64,000 nt of DNA, taken from NCBI GenBank assembly GCA_035501495.1, contig DATJWB010000208.1, positions 1-64,000 of the forward strand, given 5' to 3'. The notes beneath the pieces were generated by a model. The model was not told where the DNA came from. It worked only from the letters and a program-made list of their open reading frames with translations, and did not search any database. The number at the start of each line of letters is the position of its first letter. Position 1 is the first letter of the stretch. The DNA comes from JAIQFL01 sp035501495 (GTDB lineage: Bacteria > Acidobacteriota > Terriglobia > Bryobacterales > Bryobacteraceae). The translations under genes and the position numbers were made by a program. Shown here one piece after another: positions 51,169 through 59,786 of the stretch.

Positions 51169-52971
51169 ATGAAGAAAGCTACGTACGCTTTTGTGCTCGC
51201 GATCGCAATCGGCCTGTTGAGCATTGCGCAACAGCCGCCAACGAAGGGAGGCGGGACCAAGGGCGGGGGTCCAAACGGGCCCGCCATTCCCAACCTCTCG
51301 CAGCGTCCCACGGGCGCGAGCCTGGGCACCATCCGGGTGGGGGCGGCGGACAACAACATCTGGTTCGGATGGCACATCGGCATCAACACGGCCGATTTCA
51401 AGCAACTGACCTTCGCCGACGCGATCGTGAAGTCCGATCTGCTGGGCGTCACCGGCGTTGAAGCTTCCAACTCGCAGCGCATCGCTCCCGAAATCCCCAA
51501 GAATCTCGACTACCACCTTCAACAAGGCGAACGCGCCGCCGTCGTCCGAAAACTCCGCGAGTATAACCAGGCGATCTTCGCTTATCGTGTCGACAATATC
51601 GGCGCCGACGAAGGCTCCCAGCGTCCGATCTTCGAGTTTGCCAAGGCCATCAATGCCCCGATGATCGTCACCGCCGCGCCGCCTTCGGCCATCGCCAGCC
51701 TCGACCGGCTCGCCAGCGAGTACGCCATCAACGTGGCGATCGATGCCACCAGGGATCCAAAGTCCGTGCTAGGCGAGTTGCAGGGTCACGGCAAGAACCT
51801 CGGGATCTCCGCCGATCTCGGAGGCTGGATGCAGGAAGGCATCAAGCCGGTGGATGGACTCGCCATGGTGAAAGACAAATTGATGGCCATCGACGTCCAC
51901 GACCGGTCCACCCTCGGCCCCAAGGGGAAGGACGTCACGATGGGTAGCGGCGCCGGCGCCATTCCCGACTTCTTCCTGGCCGCTTATCGCGCCGAACTCA
52001 AGCCGCTCTTCATCTCCATCGACTCGACCGGTGCCGCCGACACCTACGCCGACCTGCAGAAATCCATGGGCGCCTTCGAGCGCGCCATGTGGCCGGCGAT
52101 GGCGGCGCGCGTGCGGGCGATGGTCGATTCGCCGCCGGGCAGGATCCGCGGCCCGGAACTGCTCAGTGCCGACATGAAGAAGATGATCGACGACGCCGCG
52201 CCACGGAAGCCCATCGTGACCCCGAAGAAGCCGCGCAAGCTGCTGGTCACCGACCTGCAAATGTACTCCGGCCATGCCACCATTCCGCACGGCACCCTGA
52301 TGCTCGAGCTGATGGGCAAGTACACCGGCGCCTTCACCCCCACCTTCAGCAACGATCTCGACATGCTGAAGTACCCGAAGATCAAGGAATTCGACGCGGT
52401 CTGGTTCAACAACGTGTGCGGCATGGTGCACAACGATCCCGAGGTCCGTGAAGGCATCCTGCGCTTCGTTCGCGAGGGTGGCGGGCTCGGCGGCCATCAT
52501 GCCGTGACGTTCGCCGACAACAACTGGCCCGAATTCGCCGAAATGATGGGCGGGTGGGCCGGCGCGCATCACACCGAGAAACAGGTGGTCAAGATCGACG
52601 ACCCCAACAGTCCCTTGACCAAGAGCTTTGGAACCGCGAGTTTCGAGCACACCGACGAGTTCTACCACTTTCCGGTCTACTCGCCCTACAGCCGCGAGAA
52701 ACAGCACGTCCTCCTGAGTCTCGACGTGGAAAAGTCGGACATGGCCACCGCGGGCCGCTTCTGCCCCGAGTGCACCCGGCCCGATCAAGACTATGGCCTT
52801 GCCTGGATCAAGACGTACGGTAAGGGCCGAACCTACTTCACCCCGCTGGGCCACACCACCGACTTCTACACCAAGACGATGTGGACGCAGCACGTGCTGG
52901 CCGCGGTGCAATATATTCTGGGCGACCTGGACGCAGATGCCACGCCCAGCGCCAAAATGGTGAAGCGATGA
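51169..52971 (+). CDS. Fusion of sugar isomerase-like TIM barrel and ThuA-like domain
   Basis: 600 residues with a signal peptide (MKKATYAFVLAIAIGLLSIA). Residues about 60-330 are an isomerase/epimerase-like barrel (WFGWHIGINTADFKQLTFAD, VAIDATRDPKSVLGELQGHG, MAIDVHDRSTLGPKGKDV). Residues about 355-590 are a ThuA-like, glutamine-amidotransferase-fold domain (KLLVTDLQMYSGHATIPHG, FDAVWFNNVCGMVHND, GGLGGHHAVTFADNNWPEF, AGRFCPECTRPDQDYGLAWI). ThuA relatives take part in oxidised-disaccharide metabolism. The fusion links the two activities. GGGACACCG precedes the ATG. Confidence 0.82.
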   Translation: MKKATYAFVLAIAIGLLSIAQQPPTKGGGTKGGGPNGPAIPNLSQRPTGASLGTIRVGAADNNIWFGWHIGINTADFKQLTFADAIVKSDLLGVTGVEASNSQRIAPEIPKNLDYHLQQGERAAVVRKLREYNQAIFAYRVDNIGADEGSQRPIFEFAKAINAPMIVTAAPPSAIASLDRLASEYAINVAIDATRDPKSVLGELQGHGKNLGISADLGGWMQEGIKPVDGLAMVKDKLMAIDVHDRSTLGPKGKDVTMGSGAGAIPDFFLAAYRAELKPLFISIDSTGAADTYADLQKSMGAFERAMWPAMAARVRAMVDSPPGRIRGPELLSADMKKMIDDAAPRKPIVTPKKPRKLLVTDLQMYSGHATIPHGTLMLELMGKYTGAFTPTFSNDLDMLKYPKIKEFDAVWFNNVCGMVHNDPEVREGILRFVREGGGLGGHHAVTFADNNWPEFAEMMGGWAGAHHTEKQVVKIDDPNSPLTKSFGTASFEHTDEFYHFPVYSPYSREKQHVLLSLDVEKSDMATAGRFCPECTRPDQDYGLAWIKTYGKGRTYFTPLGHTTDFYTKTMWTQHVLAAVQYILGDLDADATPSAKMVKR

Positions 52972-55145
52972 ATCGCGTGGCGCAGGCACTCCTGCCTGCC
53001 GCGCCCAAGGGGCCCTCACGACTCATCGGGACGCTTTTCGCTGTGGTACTGGCCGTCTGCCTGCTGGCTCAAACGCCCGCCCGCAAGCCGCCCTATTCCA
53101 CCTGGAGCGACTACGGCGGCTCCGCCGACTCGATGCAGTACTCGTCGCTCAAGCAGGTCGACAAGTCGAACGTGAGCAGCCTGGAGCAGGTTTGGTTCTA
53201 TCCCGCGCCCGGTCCCGGCGGCCGCTTCGCCTTCAGCCCTCTGGTAGTGGACGGCGTGATGTATGTCGTAGGCAAGGACAGCGCTGTCCTTGCGCTGGAC
53301 GCAACGACCGGCAAGCAACTCTGGAACCATCCCGTGGAGGGCCGCCCCACCGACCGCGGATTCAACTACTGGCAGAGCAAGGATGGCTCGGACCGCCGTC
53401 TCATCTTCGCCGCCGACAGCTATCTGCAGGAGATCAATCTTCGCACCGGCGTCACCATTCCCTCGTTCGGCAAGGACGGTCGCGTTGACCTGCGTGAAGG
53501 CCTGGGCCGCGATCCCAAGACCATCCGCAACATCCAGAGCGGCACACCGGGGCGCGTCTTCGAGAACCTCATCATCCTCGGATCGGCGACCGGCGAAGGA
53601 TATGGCGACCCGCCCGGCGATCTTCGCGCGTACGATGTGCTCACCGGCAACCTGGCCTGGACCTTCCACACCGTGCCCCACCCCGGTGAGTTTGGCTATG
53701 ACACGTGGCCTAAGGATGCCTGGAAATACATTGGCGGCGTCAACGCGTGGGGCGAAATCTCGATCGATGAGAAGCGCGGCATCGCCTATTTTCCGCTCGG
53801 CTCCCCGACCTACGATCTCTACGGCGCCGACCGCAAAGGCCAGGGCCTCTACGGCGATTGCATCCTGGCCCTGGACGCCCGCACCGGCAAGCGGCTCTGG
53901 CACTACCAACTCGTGCATCACGACCTCTGGGACTACGACCCGACCACCGCGCCCAAGCTGATGACCGTGCGCCACAACGGCAAGCCGCTCGATATCGTGA
54001 CGCAGGCCACCAAGTTCGGATTCCTGTACGTGTTCAATCGCGTGACCGGCGAGCCCGTGTGGCCAATCGAGGAACGTCCAGTCCCCAAGAGCGACGTACC
54101 GGGAGAGGAGTCGTGGCCCACGCAGCCCTTCCCCACCAAACCTCCGCCTTACTCGCGGCAGAAGCTGACGCCTGAAGATGTGAATCCGTACGTGGACGAT
54201 GCGGAGCGTGCACGTTTGCGCGAGCAGATCGCCAAGGCGCATAACGACGGGCTTTTCACACCGCAGAGCGTGGGACGCGAGACCATCGAGACGCCCGGCC
54301 AGTTGGGCGGCACCAATTGGGCCGGCACCGCCGCCGATCCGCAAACCGGAATGCTCTACGTGCGGGCCGTCGATGCCCCCTCCAGCGCGACCCTCTCCGA
54401 ACGAACTGCCGTCCGCATTCCGGCGAATGCCACTCCGGAACAGCGGGGCTTCGCGGTGTTCCATCAGCAATGCGCCACCTGTCACGGCGCGGAGCCGCCC
54501 AAGAACGTGGACGAGTCGCGCATCCGCACCGTGGTCCGCAAAGGCCAGGCGGAGATGCCGGCGTTTTCCGCCGAAGGCCTCCCCGACCAGAATCTCGATG
54601 GCATTGTGGCGTACTTTGCCAATCCCAAAGCCGGAGCGCCCGCGCGCGGCGGCAACAACCCCCCTCCGCCTCCCGGCCGCCAGGCCGTCTACTTCGGACA
54701 GTTCGGCGCCCTGATGCACGCCAGCAACGGGCTGCCGATCATCGGTCCGCCGTGGTCGGAGCTGGTGGCTTACGATCTCAACGAAGGCACGATCAAGTGG
54801 CGCGTCCCGCTCGGCACCGTATCGTCGCTGGCAGCGAAAGGCATCAAAGACACGGGCAGCTATCGTCCCACGCGCAACGGCCCGGTGGTCACCGCGGGAG
54901 GCTTGATCTTCATGGCGACCGCTTCCGACCGCATGGTTCGCGCTTACGACAAGGAGACCGGAAAGGTGCTGTGGGAGCGTGAGGTGGACGCCAATCCCGA
55001 TGGCATCCCCGCCGTATACGAGACGGGTGGGCGCCAGTACGTTGCGTTCTTTGCGGGCGTTGGGCGGTCTTATAATGGCATCGCCTGGAAGGCGGGCAAG
55101 CCCGAGGGGCAAGGCTACTACGTGTTTGCCTTGCCTAAGAAATAA
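52968..55145 (+). CDS. Quinohemoprotein dehydrogenase (PQQ plus inserted cytochrome c)
   Basis: 725 residues from the ATG at 52968 that overlaps the previous stop (ATGA). The signal peptide runs to about residue 40. Its first 22 residues (RVAQALLPAAPKGPSRLIGT) are encoded by a REP-like repeat. The PQQ propeller has WSDYGGSADSMQYSSLKQVD, ALDATTGKQLWNHPVEGRPT and ALDARTGKRLWHYQLVHHDL. A cytochrome c domain with C502-A-T-C-H506 is inserted before the last blades (GPPWSELVAYDLNEGTIKW). It oxidises a sugar or alcohol in the periplasm and passes electrons to its own heme. A close paralogue follows. Confidence 0.9.
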   Translation: MNRVAQALLPAAPKGPSRLIGTLFAVVLAVCLLAQTPARKPPYSTWSDYGGSADSMQYSSLKQVDKSNVSSLEQVWFYPAPGPGGRFAFSPLVVDGVMYVVGKDSAVLALDATTGKQLWNHPVEGRPTDRGFNYWQSKDGSDRRLIFAADSYLQEINLRTGVTIPSFGKDGRVDLREGLGRDPKTIRNIQSGTPGRVFENLIILGSATGEGYGDPPGDLRAYDVLTGNLAWTFHTVPHPGEFGYDTWPKDAWKYIGGVNAWGEISIDEKRGIAYFPLGSPTYDLYGADRKGQGLYGDCILALDARTGKRLWHYQLVHHDLWDYDPTTAPKLMTVRHNGKPLDIVTQATKFGFLYVFNRVTGEPVWPIEERPVPKSDVPGEESWPTQPFPTKPPPYSRQKLTPEDVNPYVDDAERARLREQIAKAHNDGLFTPQSVGRETIETPGQLGGTNWAGTAADPQTGMLYVRAVDAPSSATLSERTAVRIPANATPEQRGFAVFHQQCATCHGAEPPKNVDESRIRTVVRKGQAEMPAFSAEGLPDQNLDGIVAYFANPKAGAPARGGNNPPPPPGRQAVYFGQFGALMHASNGLPIIGPPWSELVAYDLNEGTIKWRVPLGTVSSLAAKGIKDTGSYRPTRNGPVVTAGGLIFMATASDRMVRAYDKETGKVLWEREVDANPDGIPAVYETGGRQYVAFFAGVGRSYNGIAWKAGKPEGQGYYVFALPKK
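52975..53040. repeat. REP-like repeat inside the start of a coding region
   Basis: The arm gtggcgcaggcactcctgcc, then tgccgcg (52977-53003), and the second part actcatcgggacgcttttcg (53021-53040) match the two-hairpin repeat at 55147-55200. They lie in frame within codons 3-24 of the quinohemoprotein gene. The second hairpin is disrupted here. Confidence 0.7.
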
Positions 55146-55146
55146 T

Positions 55147-55425
55147 ATGTGGCGCAGGCACTCCTGCCTGCCGCGTCGGAACTCATGCCGACGCTTTTTG
55201 GCCGCCACCAGTTCGTTGCTGGGAGTGGTTTTTGACGCTGCCGCGTCACTACCCGGCAAGGGGCTTTTCGAGGGGCGATCCGCTGCCGTGGCGGCGGCCA
55301 AAGAGCGCCCCGATGATTCGCGGCGCGGCAGCCTCGAAAACCCTTCCCCGCCGAGCGACACCGTGTACGCCCGAAAAGCGTCCCGAAGAGTCGGGACGCG
55401 GCAGGCAGGAGTGTCTGCGCCACGT
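55147..55425. repeat. 279-bp composite element with 54-bp inverted ends
   Basis: The left end (55147-55200) and the right end (55372-55425, inverted) are copies of the two-hairpin repeat. Hairpin 1 is GCAGG-loop-CCTGC. Hairpin 2 is CGTCGG/CCGACG on the left and CGTCCC/GGGACG on the right, so both bases of the stem changed together. The 171-bp middle has no convincing gene. It separates the two quinohemoprotein genes. Confidence 0.75.
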
Positions 55426-55443
55426 CAACGGCGCAGGGGTTTC

Positions 55444-57645
55444 ATGAGATGCTGTGGGCCGGCGGGGGCCCGTGGATACAGCCAAGAGTGGCCGCGCCAC
55501 ATCGTGTTTTTGCTTGCAACATCCCTTCTTTTCGCCGCTGACGCTCCGCGCTACACCACCTGGAGCGACTATGGTGGATCGTCCGATTCCCTGCAGTATT
55601 CCGCCCTCAAGCAGGTGAACAAATCGAATGTCAGCCGCCTGGAACTGGCGTGGTCCTATCCCATCCCAGGCTCCAGTGGCCGATTCGGCTTCAACCCCCT
55701 GATCGTTGATGGCGTGATGTTCGTCCTGGGCAAGGACAACGCCCTTGTCGCGCTCGACGCCGCAACCGGCAAGGAGATCTGGACGCATCCCGTCGAAGGA
55801 CGCCCCACCGACCGCGGCATCAACTATTGGGAGAGCAAAGACCGCTCCGACCGCCGCCTGATCTTCGCCGCCAACAGCAACCTGCAGGAGGTGAACGCGC
55901 GCACCGGCGTCACCATCAACACCTTCGGGAACGATGGCCGCGTCAACCTGCGTGACGGGTCGCCGCGCCGCGAAGGCGGGCCGACCGGCACCCCCGGCCG
56001 CGTCTTCGAAAACCTGATCCTGCTCGGTTCGGCGCCCGGCGAATCGTATGGCTCGGCGCTTGGGGACATCCGCGCTTACGACGTCCTCACCGGCAAGATG
56101 GCCTGGATCTTCCACACCATCCCGCGCCCGGGCGAGTTCGGCTACGACACGTGGCCCAAGGAAGCCTGGACCTACGTCGGCGGCAACAACACCTGGGGCG
56201 AAATCTCCATCGACGAGAAGCGCGGCATCGCCTACTTCCCCACGGGCTCGCCGACCTACGACTTCTACGGCGCGGACCGCATCGGCGCCAACCTCTTCGG
56301 CGATTGCCTCATCGCCCTCGATGCGCGCACCGGAAAACGCCTCTGGCACTTTCAGGCCGTCCACCACGACCTCTGGGACTACGACCTCACCACCGGCCCC
56401 AAACTGCTCACCGTCCGCCACGACGGCAAGCCCGTCGATATCGTGGCGCAGGCCACCAAGTTCGGATTCCTCTACGTCTTCAATCGCGTGACCGGCGAGT
56501 CGCTCTGGCCCATCGAGGAACGCCCGGTGCCCAGGAGCGATGTCCCCGGAGAGCAGGCGTGGCCCACGCAGCCGTTCCCCACCAAGCCGCCGCCCTTCAC
56601 ACGCCAGCGCTTCACCGAAGCCGACATCAACCCCTACGTCGATGACGCCGAGAAAGCGCGTCTGCGCGAACTGCTGCGAAACGCCCGCAACGAAGGCATC
56701 TTCACACCGCCCACCACCCGCAACACCATCGACATGCCTGGCGAACTCGGCGGTTCGAATTGGGGCGGCGCGGCTGCCGACCCCGCCACCGGCATGCTGT
56801 ATGTCCGCTCGAACGACGCGCCCACCATGCATCTGCTCTCCGAGAGGCAGCGCGTGCGCGTCCCCGAAGGCGCCACGCCGGAACAGCGCGGGTACGCGAT
56901 CTTCGCGCAGCACTGCGAGTCGTGCCATGGCGCCGACCGCAAAGGCGTGACGTCTCCCAGGGAACTGGGAGCCGACGGATTCCGCGCCATGATCCGCAAC
57001 GGACGCGGCCAGATGCCGGGCTTCCCGGAAACCACTCTCAACCAGGCCGAGATCGATGCCTTGGCGGCCTACGTAACGAATCCCGCCGCGGGCGCATTGC
57101 CGATGCCCGGCGGAGGCGGTGGCGGACGGCGGGGCGGCGATCCGGTCCCGCCTCCACCCGCCGGCCAGACCCGCTACTACACGCCGTACGGCACGCTGAA
57201 CGCCAACAATGGCTTGCCTGCCATCGGCCCGCCCTGGTCCGAGCTCACTGCTTACGATCTCAACCAAGGCACCATCAAGTGGCAGGTACCCCTCGGCGTG
57301 GTGCCGTCGCTGGCCGCCAAGGGAATCACCAACACCGGCAGCTACCACCCCACGCGCAACGGCCTGGTCGTCACGGCGGGCGGACTCGTCTTCATCGGCA
57401 CGTGGTCGGACCGCACTCTGCGCGCCTACGACAAGGACACCGGCAAGGTGCTTTGGGAAAAGGAACTGGAATCCAACCCCGAGGGCATTCCCGCGGTGTA
57501 TGAGGTGGCCGGCCGCCAGTACATCGCATTCTGCACCAGGACCGGCCGCGTGTTCGACAACATCGGCTCGGAATCGATGGCCTGGGTTCCGGGGAAGCCC
57601 GAGGCGCAAGGATACTACGTCTTCGCCTTGCCCAAAACCAAATGA
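55444..57645 (+). CDS. Quinohemoprotein dehydrogenase, paralogue of the previous gene
   Basis: 733 residues from the ATG at 55444, or 713 from a GTG at 55504, which gives a cleaner signal peptide (VFLLATSLLFAADA). The first 20 codons of the longer form are repeat-derived (GPAGARGYSQEWPRH). The propeller begins YTTWSDYGGSSDSLQYSALK and mirrors the upstream gene blade by blade. The cytochrome insertion has C491-E-S-C-H495. A Gly/Arg/Pro-rich linker (GGGGGGRRGGDPVPPPP) precedes the last blades (TAYDLNQGTIKWQVPLG). Its stop overlaps the next start (ATGA). It probably uses a related substrate. Confidence 0.88.
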   Translation: MRCCGPAGARGYSQEWPRHIVFLLATSLLFAADAPRYTTWSDYGGSSDSLQYSALKQVNKSNVSRLELAWSYPIPGSSGRFGFNPLIVDGVMFVLGKDNALVALDAATGKEIWTHPVEGRPTDRGINYWESKDRSDRRLIFAANSNLQEVNARTGVTINTFGNDGRVNLRDGSPRREGGPTGTPGRVFENLILLGSAPGESYGSALGDIRAYDVLTGKMAWIFHTIPRPGEFGYDTWPKEAWTYVGGNNTWGEISIDEKRGIAYFPTGSPTYDFYGADRIGANLFGDCLIALDARTGKRLWHFQAVHHDLWDYDLTTGPKLLTVRHDGKPVDIVAQATKFGFLYVFNRVTGESLWPIEERPVPRSDVPGEQAWPTQPFPTKPPPFTRQRFTEADINPYVDDAEKARLRELLRNARNEGIFTPPTTRNTIDMPGELGGSNWGGAAADPATGMLYVRSNDAPTMHLLSERQRVRVPEGATPEQRGYAIFAQHCESCHGADRKGVTSPRELGADGFRAMIRNGRGQMPGFPETTLNQAEIDALAAYVTNPAAGALPMPGGGGGGRRGGDPVPPPPAGQTRYYTPYGTLNANNGLPAIGPPWSELTAYDLNQGTIKWQVPLGVVPSLAAKGITNTGSYHPTRNGLVVTAGGLVFIGTWSDRTLRAYDKDTGKVLWEKELESNPEGIPAVYEVAGRQYIAFCTRTGRVFDNIGSESMAWVPGKPEAQGYYVFALPKTK
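55453..55503. repeat. Two adjacent short repeats at the paralogue's 5' end
   Basis: TGTGGGCCGGCGGGGGCCCG (55453-55472), continuing GTGGATACA, matches the sequence at 61448-61474. AAGAGTGGCCGCGCCACATC (55484-55503) matches REP outer arms elsewhere. Confidence 0.55.
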
Positions 57646-59777
57646 CCCGCCGGGACCTCATCCGAATCACCGCCGCATCTGCCGCCGCGCGTGTCGTTCC
57701 TCTTCGGCCGCTCTTGGGTGATTCACGCCCTGACGCCTCCTGGCTCCGCGACATTTACCGCGAGCTTCACATCGACGCGCATTTCGGACAACTGCCCGCG
57801 CCGTACGAGGGCTTCGACGCCGAAGCCGCGGCGCGCATCCTCGAAACGGCGAGCTTCCAGATGGTGAGCTGTTTCGCTATCTGCAATGCCGGATATTGCT
57901 ACTTTCCTACCAAGGTCGGAGTCATGCATCCCGGCCTGAAGCGCGATTTCACAGGCGAGATGACAGCCGCCCTGAAGAAGCGCGGGGTTCGCGTGCTCGC
58001 CTATGTGTCGGTTGGCCCCGAGCGACGCGCGCAGCGGGAGCATCCGGAATGGATGGCCGTCCGCGACACTTCGCAAGCGGCGCGCCCTCGCGGCGACGTT
58101 GCACAGATGTGCGTCAATTCGCCGTGGCTGGAGCAGGTTCACATCCCGCAGCTCAAGGAGATCGTCGCGCTTTACGACGCGGATGGCTTCTTCCTCGACA
58201 GCCTTATCTCCAAATTCGTGCGCGGCGCCTGCTATTGCCAGTTCTGCAAACAGGCATTCCTTTCGGAGACCGGAGCCGAGATTCCAACGGCCGACAACGA
58301 CCCGGCCGTCTTCGCCCATTACCGTTGGCTCAGCCGCAGCGGCGCGCGCTACGCCGATAAGGTGATCGGTGAACTCACCGCGGTCAAACCGAGCCTTGCT
58401 TTCGCACTGAATCACGTCTGGGTGACGCGCAATCCGGTGCAGCCGCCCGCCTGTGTCAAGCAGCTCGTTTGGGAGCCGGTGCCGCCGTACCCCGGCACCC
58501 TCAGCTTCGACCTTTCGCTTGAGGCCCGGTATCTCTCGGCGCAGCCCGGCATCGCCAACTGGAGCTGCATGGCGACTCGCGGGAACGGCTGGGGCGATTA
58601 TTCCCTGCGCGATCCCTCGTCCTTCCGCCACGAGGCTGCGGTCCTGCTGGCAAGCGGCGGCCGCCCCTATTTCGGCGACGACAGCTACCCCTCGGGCAAT
58701 CCCGATCCGGCGGTATATAAGGTGTACGGCGAGGTGAATCGACGCACTGCGGAGCTCGAGCCATTCGTCCGCGGAGCCGTTCCGGTCAAAGAGACCGCGG
58801 TGTTGCTGTCGGCTGATTCCATGTGGGCGACCTTGCCGTTCAATCCGCCGCGGGAATGGATGGGAGGCCCGTCGTCCCCCGCTGTGGCCGGCGCGCACAA
58901 GGTCCTGGTCGAAGAGCATGCGCCGTTCTCGATTTTGAACAGCGATGGGCTCGTCGAGTCGCTCGAGGAATACAAGCTGCTCGTTCTCCCCGAGCAGTGG
59001 ATCTTGAGCGCGCGCGAGTGCGACGCCATCCGCCGCTTCGTGCAGGCGGGAGGCTGCCTGATTGCGACAGGCGACACCGGCACCCGCTCCGACAAAAATC
59101 AGCCGCTGCCCAATTTTTCGCTTGCGGACGTCCTGGGGGTTCGCCTGCTCGGCCGCGCGGATACCCGGCGCGTCTATCTGCGAATGCGCGGGATTATAGA
59201 CGAAGCCAGCATCCCGTCGATGGATGTCCAGGTGAGCGGCGGCTATCTGCGAGTCGAGGCTACCACAGCGAAGACCTTGCTCGAACTCGTCCCGCCGAGC
59301 GGACCGAAACAGGCGCCCGGCGGCCTGCCCGACGGCTGGGGCGTCACCATCAACCAGTTTGGAAAAGGCAAGGCGCTCTATTGCGCGGCGCGCCTGTTCG
59401 CCGCCTATCAACAGGACGGAACGCCAGTGCTGCGCAAACTCGCGGCCTGGATGCTCCACATGACGCATCCGCCCGCGGCACGCGCCGTCGTCCTCGAAAA
59501 CGCGCCGCTCAACATCGAAATGACTCTCAACACGCGCGGCTCCGATCGCTTCGTGCACCTGATCAACTTCACCGGAGACAAGCGGGCAGGCGCGCAGAGG
59601 ATCGAGGATTTCGCCGCGGTGCCCGGCATTCGGGTGGGTGTTCGGTGCCGCACGCGGCCCAGGCGCGTTCAGTTGGTTCCGGAGATGAAGGCGGTCGCCG
59701 TGGAATGGAAGGACGGGCGGGCGTGGTTTCAGGCGCAGCCACTCGTTTTGCACGACGTATATAAGATGGAAAGCTGA
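57642..59777 (+). CDS. Tat-exported glycosidase-like protein with TIM barrel and trimerisation-like domain
   Basis: 711 residues. MTRRDLIRITAASAAARV is a twin-arginine signal. Residues about 35-330 resemble a family-42/29-like TIM barrel (IYRELHIDAHFGQLPAPYEG, VLAYVSVGPERRAQREHPEW, IVALYDADGFFLDSLISKFV, ACYCQFCKQAF). Residues about 380-560 look like the amidotransferase-fold domain of GH42 enzymes (YKLLVLPEQWILSARECDAI, FVQAGGCLIATGDTGTRSDK). The C terminus is a beta domain. I do not recognise the exact family or the catalytic pair. It is coupled to the quinohemoprotein gene and is probably secreted folded. Confidence 0.65.
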   Translation: MTRRDLIRITAASAAARVVPLRPLLGDSRPDASWLRDIYRELHIDAHFGQLPAPYEGFDAEAAARILETASFQMVSCFAICNAGYCYFPTKVGVMHPGLKRDFTGEMTAALKKRGVRVLAYVSVGPERRAQREHPEWMAVRDTSQAARPRGDVAQMCVNSPWLEQVHIPQLKEIVALYDADGFFLDSLISKFVRGACYCQFCKQAFLSETGAEIPTADNDPAVFAHYRWLSRSGARYADKVIGELTAVKPSLAFALNHVWVTRNPVQPPACVKQLVWEPVPPYPGTLSFDLSLEARYLSAQPGIANWSCMATRGNGWGDYSLRDPSSFRHEAAVLLASGGRPYFGDDSYPSGNPDPAVYKVYGEVNRRTAELEPFVRGAVPVKETAVLLSADSMWATLPFNPPREWMGGPSSPAVAGAHKVLVEEHAPFSILNSDGLVESLEEYKLLVLPEQWILSARECDAIRRFVQAGGCLIATGDTGTRSDKNQPLPNFSLADVLGVRLLGRADTRRVYLRMRGIIDEASIPSMDVQVSGGYLRVEATTAKTLLELVPPSGPKQAPGGLPDGWGVTINQFGKGKALYCAARLFAAYQQDGTPVLRKLAAWMLHMTHPPAARAVVLENAPLNIEMTLNTRGSDRFVHLINFTGDKRAGAQRIEDFAAVPGIRVGVRCRTRPRRVQLVPEMKAVAVEWKDGRAWFQAQPLVLHDVYKMES

Positions 59778-59786
59778 GGAGGGATC

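Noticed and set aside
53016..55361. Long minus-strand frames opposite both quinohemoprotein genes (also 55249-57609)
   Set aside because: The plus strand has complete propeller and heme motifs. The minus frames have His/Gly/Ala-rich text without a fold.
55147..55425. Insertion sequence between the quinohemoprotein genes
   Set aside because: It has inverted ends but no transposase frame, and at 279 bp with hairpin ends it fits a REP composite better.
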